DNA of 64,000 nucleotides from Purshia tridentata (taxonomy: Eukaryota; Streptophyta; Magnoliopsida; Rosales; Rosaceae), in contig QANT01002039.1 in NCBI GenBank assembly GCA_003254885.1, positions 55,851 through 119,850 on the forward strand, read 5' to 3'. The notes under the pieces were generated by a model. That model searched no databases and was not told where the DNA came from. It saw only the letters and a list, made by a program, of their open reading frames with translations. Position 1 is the stretch's first letter. Each line of letters starts with the position of its first letter. Shown piece after piece: positions 23,992 to 36,190 of the stretch. A program made the position numbers and the translations under genes.

Positions 23992-24449
23992 CCCGTTTAG
24001 TTCAAGTTTTGGAGATCTAGGAATGAGAAATCAATTTCATTCCATTATTTGGTAAGTACATGGAAGGAAAATCATTTCCTGGCCCAAGGGAAATGATTTC
24101 CCTTATTGGGGGAAAATGAAACCCTTGGTGGAGCTTGGGTTTTGGTTTCCCCCTTCTTGGGAAAGCATTTATTGTTTTTTCTATTTACTAAATTAACTCT
24201 GAAATTTTTAAAATGAATTAAAATAAATATTGCTTGTGTTTAATAAATAAGGGTATAATTGAAAAATTAGATCAATTTTATTTCCTTTTCCTACACAAAC
24301 CAAACAAGGGAATAGAAATAAAAATAGAATTATTGGTTTACTTTCCTAATATTACTAAACGGGGGAATGTAATCTTACATTCCCTTACCCTTGGAAAAGG
24401 CATAGGAATTGATTTCCTAAGAAATCAATTCTGGGAACCAAACAAGCCC
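23992..24449. mobile_element. Possible second MITE with gtttag/ggttc ends
   Basis: The left part (cccgtttagttc, then a gaaatcaatttcattcc motif) is partly mirrored at the right end, whose reverse complement begins GGGCTTGTTTGGTTCCCAG and then GAAATCAATTCC. Copies of gaaat(c/g)attt are scattered within. No matching target duplication was found, so the borders are tentative. Confidence 0.4.
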
Positions 24450-27122
24450 TAAGTGTCAATCTAAAAAAAAAAAAATCTTAATCAGAGAGGAAAAAAAAAG
24501 GGACAAAGATGAGAGGTGGTTGGGCTTACCCATAAGAGAGGATGTTAGAATTTGGGGCATGTAAGTACTACATCATTCTTACTTTTGACATTTTCTATAT
24601 CTTCTATAATTTAAAAAAAAAACCAATATATATATATATATTTTTTTATTACAGAAGAAGGGAAGAGGAAAGAAGGGTTAAAGTTAATCTCAATTCACCA
24701 ATACATTTTACATGTAGTACTGTATATATTGACTGATATAGAAAATTTTGTTTATTATTATTTAGATATATTGTCATATTGATATAGATGTAAACTAACA
24801 TAATAGGATGGTGTCACTTAACATAGTACAAGGGAAAGCTCAAGGTTGCTATTAAAAGATTAGAAATTATTGAACCACAATAATTTTATACGTTAACAAT
24901 TTTTTCTGAAAGGAAATTTTGACGTTGACATTGAAAAAAGAACCATTGTGGTTCCTGCATTATCAAAATTAACATTATTTTTAAACGAAAACAGTTACCA
25001 TCATTTTATTCAAGCAAATATTTATCATTATTGCTGTTTTGTTGTCACATTTTCAGGTGTTGATATTAAAGAGCTGGAATCATCCCCCCTTTTTTTTTGT
25101 TCAAAAGCCAGAGAACAAAAAAAGAACTTGTTTTTAATTGGTGAAACTGAAACAACTGTGGCCAGTTCTTAAATCATAATAATAATAGTAGTAATCATCA
25201 TCATCATCGTCGCAATGATAGGCTAAGAGGAATGAGAATCCAAAGAGATTACGTGAAAACTAATGGAATTAAAAAAAAATTGAAAAGGGAAGGAGAGGCG
25301 TATAGAGCGGTAGAGGTTACCTTTCTTTTGGTTTGTATATATATAATTTATTTTTTTAATAGTATTATTTAATTGCTCTCAGTAGTCAGTAAGTAGGAGC
25401 AATGTCAACATAGCTGATAGCTGGCTGGCCGGGTTTGTAACCCCACAAGGCACAACTCACAAGCCCAAGCTTTGATTGAATCTCTCTCTCTCTCTCTCTC
25501 TCTGTCTGACTAATATTCTTTGTTGAATGCTTTATATGCATAAAAAGATATATTCTTGTTGTATACGTAGGGCATTGTATATTTGTGTAAATTTTGCAGT
25601 CAAGCTGGCCGGGCTGGTATCGATTGCCATTGTCTTTCTGTCTTTCTCTTGCGGTTGTTGTTTTTCTACTACTTACTAGTCTAGTCTATCACTAGTCACT
25701 ACTGTAATTTGCAAATCTGTTACTGCCAAGATGCCCTGTACTGCTGTACACGACACAAAAATAAAACCCCTCTCAACTTGCAGTGCCAGACAACTATTAT
25801 TCTGCTTTACAGCCCACACAAAAAAACACTAAATTATATATATATATATATTAAATAAACAAATAAGTACACACAGACTGACAGACACACACTCCCTCTC
25901 TCTTCCCCTCCTCTTATGTTCATATTTATTCTCTTCCTCCTTCAAAATCAACTTTTGCTGCTTGCATGGGTTTTTCTCTGTCTCTTTGAACCATCAAAAG
26001 AATATAAAGGGCTTCAATTTCCGTTCAATTTTATTGTGGGTCTAATATATATAGTTATATGTGTATATTGATGAAGTTGAATTGGGTGGTTTGGTAGAGG
26101 GGGGAGTAGTAATGTTGTCGGCGCAAGGTCACTTTCTGTCGGCATTGTCTGTATCCAACGATGATATACACTCTGCATTCCCATTAATTTAATCAAAAGT
26201 ACAACGGAGATAGATGCTATTCGGCTTCTATTTTTGTTTACATTTTGATTTCGACCTGCTTACTCATGCCTTGTCTTTATAATTATATCAACTGCAACTC
26301 TTCATCATAACTGGGTTTCTTTGCTTTGATGTCTACATATCCTTTTTAGTTCTCTCTTTTATTTGGGTTTCTTTTTTTGCTGACTATCTTTGATTTGCTT
26401 GCTGGGGTTTTACCACTAACTCAAGTATTCGATTCACCTTCCATGTGGGAATGTGGGTGAATTTTCATTTTGGTGACAATTGTATTGGGAGGCTCATTCC
26501 TGTTGTCATTGGCAAATGAAGCTCAAGTTTTTAGACGTCCGCCTGGCTTACTTCTCTGGGAGCACAGGTTTGAAGTTTTCAGATAATATTGTATTAATAC
26601 CATTTCTACCCGTGTTAATCCAATACATTGTTTCCACAGTTTGCAAACTGTACTGCAATTCTATTGTATTTAGATGTATTTTATTTAATTTTAAAGGTTT
26701 TAACTGCAATTTGAAAAATCTTCTGCCCTCTAGTCCCTAGTCAGATACTTTGCAGTTCCATCGCTTTGAACTTTCCAGCTGTGATTCGCTCATTCTAAGT
26801 CACTGATTTGTGGCTGGTTTAATTCCATTGATAATGTTTTCAAAACAATTTGGCACCTATGATTCTCAATCCCAGTGTTGCAACTTGCTGCCCAACTTGT
26901 TTTATAGACAGATAATCTAAATCGTGGACCAATAATAGAAAAATGAAAAAGAAGAAGAAAAGTAATAGATGTCTAATGGATATAAATGTCACTTGTTTCT
27001 ATGCATGCCTTCCCCTAGATTATGATCATCTGCTGTTGGATCCACTGTATTCCAGGTTCAATGTATGATAATTCTTTTTACAATAATACTACCCCGCATA
27101 GTTGAAGTGGTTCCAATACCAA
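24450..27122. other. Intergenic and upstream region of the receptor-like kinase
   Basis: AT-rich sequence with short (TA)n and (CT)n runs (for example (CT)n near 25482-25502). The small frames at 24542-26740 lack motifs. The last several hundred bases probably contain the promoter and leader of the kinase. Confidence 0.5.
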
Positions 27123-29914
27123 ATGTCAGCGTCTCTTGCAGCAATATTAGGAGGTGCTGCAGGAGCCGTGGCATTGGTGGGGATAATTACCATACTTATA
27201 TGGTTCTGCCTATCTCGCAATAGGAGTGTTTCAAGAACTTCTGAGACGGGTTCTTCTGATCCATCTGTTCAAGGTAACTAACAAATCATATATGTTTCTT
27301 AGAGGAAAAAAATTCAGTGGAATTGTGAAAATAGCAACCATTTAATCATCTATTATGATTACTTGCAGTGGGAAGACATGCTGGGGTTGAGTTGTCAATA
27401 CGAGAAGCAAGGTGTTTTCAGATGGAAGAACTGTCTCTGGCCACAAAAAATTTCAGTGATAAAAATTTAATTGGGGAAGGAAAATTTGGGGAGGTATATA
27501 TGGGGTTTCTTCACGATGGGATGCTTGTGGCCATCAAAAAGCGACCTGGGACACCTACTCGGGAATTTATCAATGAGGTAATTATGACACTTTTCTCCTT
27601 CCCAAAGAAAAAAAAGGGGAAGAAGCAAAACAAAAGAAAAATGTTAGTGAAGTGTTTGAAGTAGATTTACAAGATCTCTTTACAGTGCAATTCCAGTTTC
27701 TTTGGAGCTTGTTAATTCTCACAGCATCCAAGTATTATTTTTAATTTTGAGTTTTTTTTGAAGCGTCATAGAGTTTGTGTTATTTGCTTCACATTGACTA
27801 GTTGAGTTGGACATTTAACATTGTTTTCCAATCTGTTGTTGAATTTGCTTCCCATTTATAAATTAGGTCACGTAGATTACCTGAATTTAGCTTGCATAGA
27901 ATATGGTATTGAATATAAAACCACAAACTGAAGAAAGCATTTCTCCATCCAATTGGGGTCAGAATGTTGGTTAATCCCTTGTCAAAAACTCAACCTAGGT
28001 CATGTACTCTCTTCCCTGTTGTGAATCACAAAAATATTGGACAACAGTTTCGGTTAAGCCCACTCAACAAATCCTTTATCCAGTTATCCAGAGAGCTTGG
28101 GGTTCACCACCGAAAGGCAAACACAAATAACTATTTGACAAGTTCTGGTGGTAAATTTTGAATGAGTTTTTCTTTTGGAACTTGTTTTTTCTTCCTTGGC
28201 AAATTTTCTTATTTGTGTTTTTTGTAACAAAAATTGTTTTAAGGGCTGATCTAACTGGATTTTATATTATATCAGGTACAGTATCTCTCACCTATTCAGC
28301 ATCGGAATATTGTTACTCTCTTAGGCTACTGCCAGGAAAATAATCTACAGGTTCTTGTGTACGAGTATATTCATAGCGGAAGTGTTTCCAGTCACTTGTA
28401 TGGTAACTCTCTATCCAATCACCATTTTTTATTTTATGAGAAAAAAATATATAAATCTCTGCTTTTCATATAAGCGTTTCTTTAAATTTTCTGTGATATT
28501 CATGTCAAATCATTGTACATGCAGTAGTGTAACTTTGTAGAAAATCCTTCCATTATCTTGTTCTTACCTTAAATATTTCTGCAATTGCTGCATCTATAAT
28601 ACTTTTTAATTTGAGCATGTGGAATTTTGTAAATTTTCTTTTGCAGGCACTGGTCAGCATTCACGTGAAAGGCTAGAATTCAAGAATCGACTATCAATAG
28701 CTCTAGGGGCAGCTAAAGGTGATCCTCTGCAAAATCAGTGAGCATTTGTGGCTTTCCTGGTTTCAGGTTTTCTTCTCTTTAGATAAAATATCCGAATATC
28801 AGTGTTGGTCCCTCAAAATTATTTTGTAAGCTACTGTAAGACTTTCAATTTTGTTTCTAAAGTTACTACTTATTACGTGAGAAGTGTTGAAGCAATTTTC
28901 TCCCATTTATGAACACTCATTCATCTTCTCTATTTTTAGGTTTGGCTCATCTTCACTCTTTGAGTCCCCGTCTGGTACATAAGGATTTTAAAACGGCCAA
29001 TGTTCTTGTTGATGAAAATTTCATAGCTAAGGTGGCAGATGCAGGAATTCGCAATTTCCTGGGAAGTGTTGATATTGCGGGCCCATCTTCTCAAGCGACA
29101 GCTGATGAGATATTCCTTGCTCCAGAGTATTACTCTTATCTTCCATTTTTCCTTTTCCTTTTTCTCAGGGGAGGGAGGAGGGTAGGGTGATAGGCCTGAA
29201 TGTTATCAACCTTTTGGTTCTCCGTGTTACATATAATTGTTCAAGTGACAGCTAAGGTTAGTTATCATTTTAACCAGATTTTCATTCACTTGTGCAGGGT
29301 GAGAGAGTTCAGACGATTTTCTGAGAAAAGTGATGTATATAGTTTTGGTGTATTCCTTCTGGAGTTAGCTAGTGGGAGAGAAGCAGCAGAATTGGTGTCT
29401 TCTGACTCGAATCAGAACCTGGTTGAATGGGTATGTTTTTGTCTTCAGAAAATGCTAGTGCAATGTTGATGTGGCTAGTCACATGATCCTATACATGTAA
29501 TTTATTTGCTTTTATTGGCTTCTCTAGATCATTAGTGAAGGACCAGGTTTTTGTGTGTGGGCTGGTAACTGGTATGCTTGCACTTATTGGGAGTAAAGTT
29601 CTTAACAAGCTTAAACTAAAGTTGTTTTAATTGGTTTTTCATGAATAAAGGTGCAAAATATCCAAGATAATGGCAATATTTCCAGCATCATTGATCAGAG
29701 AATGGGGAGTAGCTTCACAGATGAAGCTATGGAATCTTTCATACAGTTAATAATCCGATGTGTGGAAGCCTCCAGTGAGAGGCGACCAGCCATGAGCTAT
29801 GTGGTAATGGAACTAGATCGGATACTTGAGAAAGAGATGAGCTTGACAACTATCATGGGGGAAGGAACCTCTACTGTGATTCCGGGAAGTCAGTTATTTA
29901 GAGCAACAAATTAA
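27123..29914 (+). CDS. Membrane-anchored receptor-like kinase without ectodomain, DAG in place of DFG
   Basis: Seven exons in phase: 27123-27273, 27369-27577, 28276-28402, 28647-28718, 28940-29126, 29298-29430 and 29651-29914, giving 380 residues. Residues about 8-30 form one hydrophobic span (ILGGAAGAVALVGIITILIW), followed by a basic stop-transfer stretch. There is no ectodomain. The kinase domain shows a Gly loop (GEGKFGEVYMG), the ATP-anchoring Lys (VAIKKR), a catalytic loop written HKDFKTANVLVDE, VADAG at the DFG site, LAPE at the APE site, and SDVYSFGVFLLEL. The catalytic Asp and the metal-binding Asp are both kept, but DFG is DAG and HRD is HKD. Activity may be reduced or the protein may act as a scaffold. 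It belongs near plant RLCK-type Ser/Thr kinases; no specific orthologue is claimed. Start chosen at the first ATG before the membrane span. Confidence 0.9.
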
Positions 29915-30517
29915 AAGACATTATGCGTATCTGCAATTCTGCATCCAAACTGTTAAGAGTGTGATATTTGTGAAATAATTTATTTTTATTCTTTTGAAAA
30001 GGAAATTGTTTTACGTTTTTTTTTTTTTTAAATCAGAGAAGAAGAGATTCAGCTGTTTGATAAGTGTATAAAGAACAGCTGCATTATTTTTTGATTTTTT
30101 GTTCCCTTGATAAATGTATGAAAAATCTTGTTGTAAACCATTATTTGTTGCGAATACTAAATTGGAGGTTGGGGTGTGATTTTAGTTACATTTGTGTTTG
30201 TTTGTTTTTGGAAATTGGAATGGTTGCACTTGTAAGTTGCAAGGAGCAAGCATATTGTGTATTAAAGAATTTCTTTCAAGGGGTTCAACCTCACTGTCTC
30301 ACTGTCACTGGAATGTGGATGGGCTTGGGGGCGTTATGCTTATGATGACTTTATCTTTGACTTATGCTTCTTCATCAATCGCCAATTAGATTTTCTTAGG
30401 CTACTCAGCAGCAGCAATTAGGAAAAGGAAAGCAAGGTTTTCCTTTACTTTGCATCAATAATTTTGACTCCCTCTCAGTCTCGGCCAGTCAGCCTGTAAA
30501 TTTGTAATTCTAATATA
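29915..30517. other. Short intergenic region between kinase and UPF0496 gene
   Basis: About 600 bp holding the 3' end of the kinase transcript and the promoter/leader of the UPF0496 gene. Small frames here lack motifs. Confidence 0.6.
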
Positions 30518-32008
30518 ATGCTGCAATGTCTGTCTTTGAAATCATCATCGTCAACCTCAACCTCATCAGCAGCTGCTGCTGGTCCCAATTTCCAGTCTCA
30601 TCGTCCCGGAGCCCCACATAAACCCTCCAAATCCCAAGGTATGAAAGACTTGAAGAATATTGATATTTGTGTATGATTGCTTGAAATGAGCCTTGAAGAA
30701 TCAATTCAATTTGGTATTATTTATTTATTTAGGAACATCAACGGAGGGCACCCCCACCACCACCGCCGTTTCGAGCGGTCAGCAGTCACCCTCCGTCATT
30801 CTCACGCGCGAGTACACCCTCGCCCTCCAAAGCAATTCCTACAATGAGATTTGGTCTAAGATTCACGTCGTCCACCATGACCGACACAGTGAGGTGGAGG
30901 AATCGGAGGAGGAACTGGAGGTGGAGAACCACCACCGGCAGCAGCTGCTGTTGGGCCAAGTGCTTCAGCCCAACCGAGAGTGCGTCCAAGAGGCCCTTGG
31001 CCACGCCAAGCCCAACACCCTCACTCGTCTTGTCTCAGAATACTTGGACCAGAGCGAGAACACTACCCATCTCTGCCTGCTCCTCCACAGGAGCGTCTAT
31101 CGAGCCCGTGACCTCTATGCCCCTCTCCATCAACTACTCGACGACGTTTTTGACTCCCTCGACTCTCAGAGCCTCAACCTGAGCCAATCCCAGTGCAGCC
31201 AGGCCTTGGACGTCTTCCTCCTGTTCGACCGCCATGACAACCCCTTCCCTTCCCGTGACTCCCACAACTTCAACGACATGCGCAGCTGCTTCTCCAAGCT
31301 CAAGCAGCAGCTCGACCGCCGCCTCCGCACCTCCCGCTCCCGAATCCGCCTCCTTCGCCGCGCCTCCGTTGGTTCCGCCATTTGCGTCATTGGCACTGCC
31401 GTCGGAGTCGTCGTGTCCGCCGCAGCCATCACAGTCCACGCCCTCGCTGCCCTTGTTTTGTGCACTGCATTCCCAAATCCTTACAGGAGGATGACTGAGA
31501 AGGAGGTTGCCCATATGAAGCAACTTGATGCTGCGGCCATGGGCGCTTGTGTCCTCAACAATGATCTCGACACCATTGACCGCCTCGTTGACCGTCTGCA
31601 TACCGAGGTGGACGGCGACAAGCTTCTGATTCGGCTAGGATTGGAGAGGGGAAGGGACAAGCATCCCCTTCAGGAGGTGGTCAAACAGCTGCGCAAGAAC
31701 CACCACAATTTCCTGCACCTGCTCAACGAACTTGAGGAAAGCATATGCCTCTGCTTTAACACGGTCAACAGGGCGAGATCGATGCTTCTCCAAGAGATCT
31801 GTAGACTCAAGTAAGTTAAATTACTACTTACTAGTATGTAATTCCTCAACTCCTCCTAAGCTTGTTAAGTCCTAACGTAAACCATCGACACCTCTATGGC
31901 TGTATGTATTAGTATTACTTTATTTCTTACCAATACCATCTTCTCTTGGCACTTGGCAGCAATGTCCAAAGACTGCAGGCAGAGGCGGGGAGCCCACTTA
32001 GCAGCTGA
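30518..32008 (+). CDS. UPF0496 (DUF677) membrane protein
   Basis: A plant protein family of unknown biochemical role, sometimes called AT14A-like. Three exons, all in phase: 30518-30638, 30733-31810 and 31960-32008, giving 415 residues. The donor CTCAA|GTAAGT at 31811 was used instead of reading through to the TAA three bases on, because the third exon then adds a clean 16-residue end. Features are a Ser/Thr/Ala-rich N-terminus, a helical central region, and a hydrophobic hairpin at about residues 263-290 (VGSAICVIGTAVGVVVSAAA and VHALAALVL). A coiled C-terminal part with RMTEKEVAHMKQLDAAAMGA follows. Coding sequence is markedly richer in G+C than the neighbouring genes, especially in exon 2. 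Membrane location is inferred from the hairpin. Confidence 0.9.
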
Positions 32009-33068
32009 TTCTCACCAAATTTTCGTTTACAATCCAGGCTTTGGCTGAATACAAGTGTTATGAACTTATGATTATCAAGGTTGGTTACCATCTTGTTTGT
32101 ATCACCGAAATTCCATCTGCATCAACTATCAACCTGCCTGCCCGTTTTCAAGTTTTGTTTTTTATTTTTTATTGGTTTTGCCATGTGAATTCAGAGATGT
32201 CAGCTGTTTTAGAGCAATATCATTGACTCTGTCTAGTTTTGACAATTGTGATGCCAGAGTCTTGTATCCGCATCCGCAATCATCCTGATCACTAAATCTA
32301 TTCCTTATGAGGCTGTGGGAATTTTCACTATGTATGCTCACCTTATTATGCCAATATGAATTTGTTTTTGTTTTCTGTCCGAAGTTGAATGTTATCAGAG
32401 GGAAATGTCTAACTTTTCCAGGATCTTTGATCAAGCCAGTCATCCAAGTAATAGCTTCCTAGCTGATAATCAGGTCGATGTGAGCTCACCTGGAATAAGC
32501 TGTTGCAATGCAAGTATGGAACTCAATTGGATACTTGAAAGAAAGAGATGGGGCTTCACACAAGAGTTCATTTGGACCCTTCTGTTTATAAGGAGGAACA
32601 CAGAAGGAACTAGTTTTCTTCACAGAATTTGGTTCTAAGTTCTGACTTGTAATATATGCGACTTACCAGTTTCATCTTACTGAATAAAATTTTAATCATA
32701 AAATTTAACTCATACCTTCTCTTGTGTTCAGCTGAGTGGACGCTTTTTCAAGATCTATTACAAACAAGAGAAGTTATGAGGTAATGTAATTAGCCCAATT
32801 GAAGCATTTAATTGTTGGGTGCTAGTGTCATAGATCTTGATAAAAATGACATAAATTGAAGCTACTATTTAAAGTCTAAAAATTTTAGCTCTTGCTGATA
32901 TAAACAAATTAATTTATATATTTCTAGAAAAAAAGAAAAAAGCACATTAATATTAACCACGTATCAAATCCTAAAAAATAGGTCAGAAATGGTTTTATAG
33001 TTGTAAAAAAAGAAAAATATAGCATACTAACCGGAATTGTTAAACTGAGGTTAAATTTATTAAATTGA
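32009..33068. other. 3' flank of UPF0496 gene and intergenic DNA
   Basis: Probably includes the 3' untranslated region (a polyadenylation-like aataaa near 32682). Small frames at 32041-32638 have no motif or splice partner. Confidence 0.5.
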
Positions 33069-33076
33069 TTTTTTAT

Positions 33077-34043
33077 GGGAGGCGATTTCCCCACTCCTAT
33101 TTTCTTCAGTTGCACTCTTTCTTTCTTTTTTTTTTAAATTTTTTTATATTTTATATTTATATTTCCAAATTTACCCTTTATAAAGTTTCAAAATATTTTT
33201 TCTCTTATTTCTATCTCTTTTAATACGTTTTTGTTTTCTAGTCTATTAACAAATCTGGATCCTCCCCAATACTATTACAATTCCTCTTCTTTTATATTTT
33301 ATTTGGTCTTGAACAATTCCTCTACTAATTAAACTTACATAGGTTGATTTGTTTTTTTTTTTTTAAGTTGTGTTTCAATAAAATTACAACTGTTTCTTCT
33401 TTTCATAGTCTTTGAGCTTTCGCCATTATGCTTTACTCTCTATCTTTCCCTCTCTTTTTCCAATCTTGCTTATCTTTCTTCATCTCTCTCCCCCTTTTTA
33501 TATATATTGAAGAAAAACTAAACTTTGTATAGAATTAATTAAGAAGCTCCATTAACTTGTGTTTATTTTCTTCTTTCTTCTATTTGTTTTTTTTTCTTCA
33601 TTGATGTATTATGGACTTGGATTTACTTGGGTGAGATGAATCTACACAATCAAATAGGAGAAACCAGTTAAGTAAAAGTAGGTAATCTATACTAGGGCCT
33701 TGGATCTTAATTTACCCATGTTCCTTGAAATATTAGAGGTAGGAATGAAGAATCAAGTACTGAAGAACTTTTTGTGAGAGATAATCAATGATATTTAATA
33801 AATATATAAAACTAGGGATGTAAATTCTTATATAAAACATTAATTTGTCTAAGTTATAGAGATTTGAAAAATTATAGAAAGATATGTAAATATAGAACAA
33901 AAAGGAAAGTGAACGAATCTAGAAAATATAAATAAAGAAAGAGCATGAAGGGTAGATTTAAAAATATAAATATATAAAATTTATAAAAAAATTAAAAAAT
34001 AAGGAGTCTAATAGAGAAAATAAGAGTGCCAAAATTGCCTCCC
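33077..34043. mobile_element. 967-bp MITE with perfect 8-bp target duplication
   Basis: Ends are GGGAGGCGATTT...AAATTGCCTCCC. The inverted similarity extends roughly 120 bp inward on both sides (for example CACTCCTATTTTC left versus CACTCTTATTTTC in the right reverse complement). TTTTTTAT flanks both ends (33069-33076 and 34044-34051). No coding inside. The 8-bp duplication favours hAT, while the long inverted repeats recall Mutator-type MITEs, so the superfamily is left open. Confidence 0.8.
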
Positions 34044-34051
34044 TTTTTTAT

Positions 34052-36190
34052 TTGTGTAAATTAGTCAAAAGCCATTAAATTCATCCCGATTAAGTAATAA
34101 GCCCCTACATTTAGTTTATCTATTTTCCAGCCATTATTTTATAATTTGTTATTTGTTGCAGCTTTTAATCAAAGCTCATTTCTCGTGTTTTTTTTTTCAC
34201 ATAAGGTAAAGATAGCAAGCAAACCCACCAGACCGATTCACTCATCAATCTCGCAAGCTTCATCGACCCATAGAACCATAGCCATAGCTTCGTCGTATAG
34301 CCAAATCGAGACCCAAGACTTGTCTCTGGAGTCGTCATACATCCAAAGAGTGCTGTGTGTGTGAGTGTGAGAAAGTAAGGTGTTTGGCCTTTGAGAAACT
34401 TTTGCTCTGCCCAAGTTTGAATCTATATGTATCTTTTAATCTTTAAACATGATGGACATGTTTGTTTGCTTGTTGGTTTGGATTTTGAAGAAAGGGACAA
34501 AAGTCAATGGCAGATAAACCAAGAAAGCATTTTTTTACGTGATCTGCAAATCTATCCAATTCAAAGCCAAATGGGACATGAAATCAAGTGTTAGTTATTA
34601 AGAGAAGGATGAAACTTCAAAAAGCTAATTGGGTTGAGATGTTGATAGTGCAGGGAGAAGGTTTTTCTTCTTGAACCTCGAGCTAGGACCCTCTTCATTT
34701 ATGGCCTATATCCTCAACCAAAAATATCATGCCATTATCCTCTAGTTGTTTACCAAAAACGAAGGCAAACCAGGGAATAGCTAAAGTGAAAGATGTTATG
34801 CAGTAAAGAGTTACACTTCTAAATTGTAATTCTTTCATTTCTAAAATATAATTTTTATTGAATTAAGATTTAGTTTTGAGTTTTTGTTGAGTTACACTTT
34901 GGTTTAATTTTTTTTTTCTAACGTCATATGTCAAGAGTTACATTTTACTTAACTTTTTTCTTGAGAATTACACTTCATAATTTCTTAGAATTACACTTTA
35001 CTTAATTTTTTAAAAGATTTTTTTGTTTTTTGTTTTTATATTTTTATAGCTTTTTTTTGTGTTTAAAAATATATTTTGTGGCTTATTAATAAAAAACTAT
35101 ATTTTTGTGGCTTAAAAATAAATAAATTTAAAATTTGGGTCTAAGACTAAAATATATGATAAATTGTGGCTTATTAATAAAGTACTCTTTATGAAAGTTA
35201 TTATGTTGATTTACTAAAATTACGAAATTCACAAACCGACTTGATATAAGTTGGGCCGAAAAAGCCATATGGCCTAATGGAAATTGAGTAGCAAGTAGAC
35301 ATGGGTTGGACCCTCTTCATAATGTTTTTCATCTTTGTATTCCTTTGCTCTGATAACTGAGTCCATCCCACGACTCGGTTGAGTTGCACAAAAACACCCT
35401 TCTTCCTCAGAATCCCTCTCGCAGGCCACACCCCTCTCGTACTCACCACTCACTCAGGTCAATCTCTCTCTAATTCCTTCTCTCTTTTTCTTCCAATGAT
35501 TTTATTTTCCATCTCATCAAGCTCTCTGTTTTGCAAAAAAGATGGGGCAAAAGACCTGTTTTTGCTTACTTGATATTTTGGCATGTGTGGAGTTCTGTAA
35601 ATGTATCTGATTTGGTTTTAGCTACCGCTTTTTTTCTTTCTTTGTTTTTTAAATAGTTGGTTGAAATTGTTGCTATTGAAGTTACAGTTAGAAGCTACAA
35701 GCTTTTTAGGAAATCAGGATTTTGAATTTTTTAATGCATTACAAATTTAATGTTTATCGATTCTAGATGTTATTATTTTTTGGTTTATCGCAGGGTAGTT
35801 GTCTTTAAATTTGTGCTTATATCCACAGCAAGCAAATAACAAAAAGAATTAGCGGGGAGTGTGAAGTTTCTTTTTTATTTATGGACCATAAAAGGTTTGT
35901 TTGTTTTATTTTTTTATTTTTTAGTATTGGTACGAGCTATTCTTCTATGCTTCTATAATGTAGACAAACATATTTAGTTTGGGACTAGTTAATTAGACTT
36001 TAGTTGGGAGGAAATTGGAATATATACCTGTGTAATTCATTAATTTGGAAGTATGTGCTCCGTATCATCTTCTTTCAATTTATTGATTTTTCTTTGGTGA
36101 GAATGAATATGCATATTTGCTTTTGTTTTAATGGTTTTTTTTGTATAAAGTTTCATACTGAAAGGACTATCTCTGTGGTAGGATATAATT
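34052..36190. other. Intergenic and 5' leader of UTP23
   Basis: AT-rich DNA with T-rich tracts. A leader exon with a donor near 35457 (ctcag|gtcaat) and an acceptor just before 36180 is plausible for UTP23, giving an intron in the 5' untranslated region. No other gene recognised. Confidence 0.45.

Noticed and set aside
31134-31601. 155-codon antisense frame
   Set aside because: It lies entirely opposite the GC-rich second exon of the UPF0496 gene, where long antisense frames are expected; no independent motif.
31801-31815. UPF0496 stop at TAA (31813-31815) as the true end
   Set aside because: A consensus GTAAGT donor overlaps it, and a downstream in-phase exon gives a clean C-terminus, so the stop is probably intronic.
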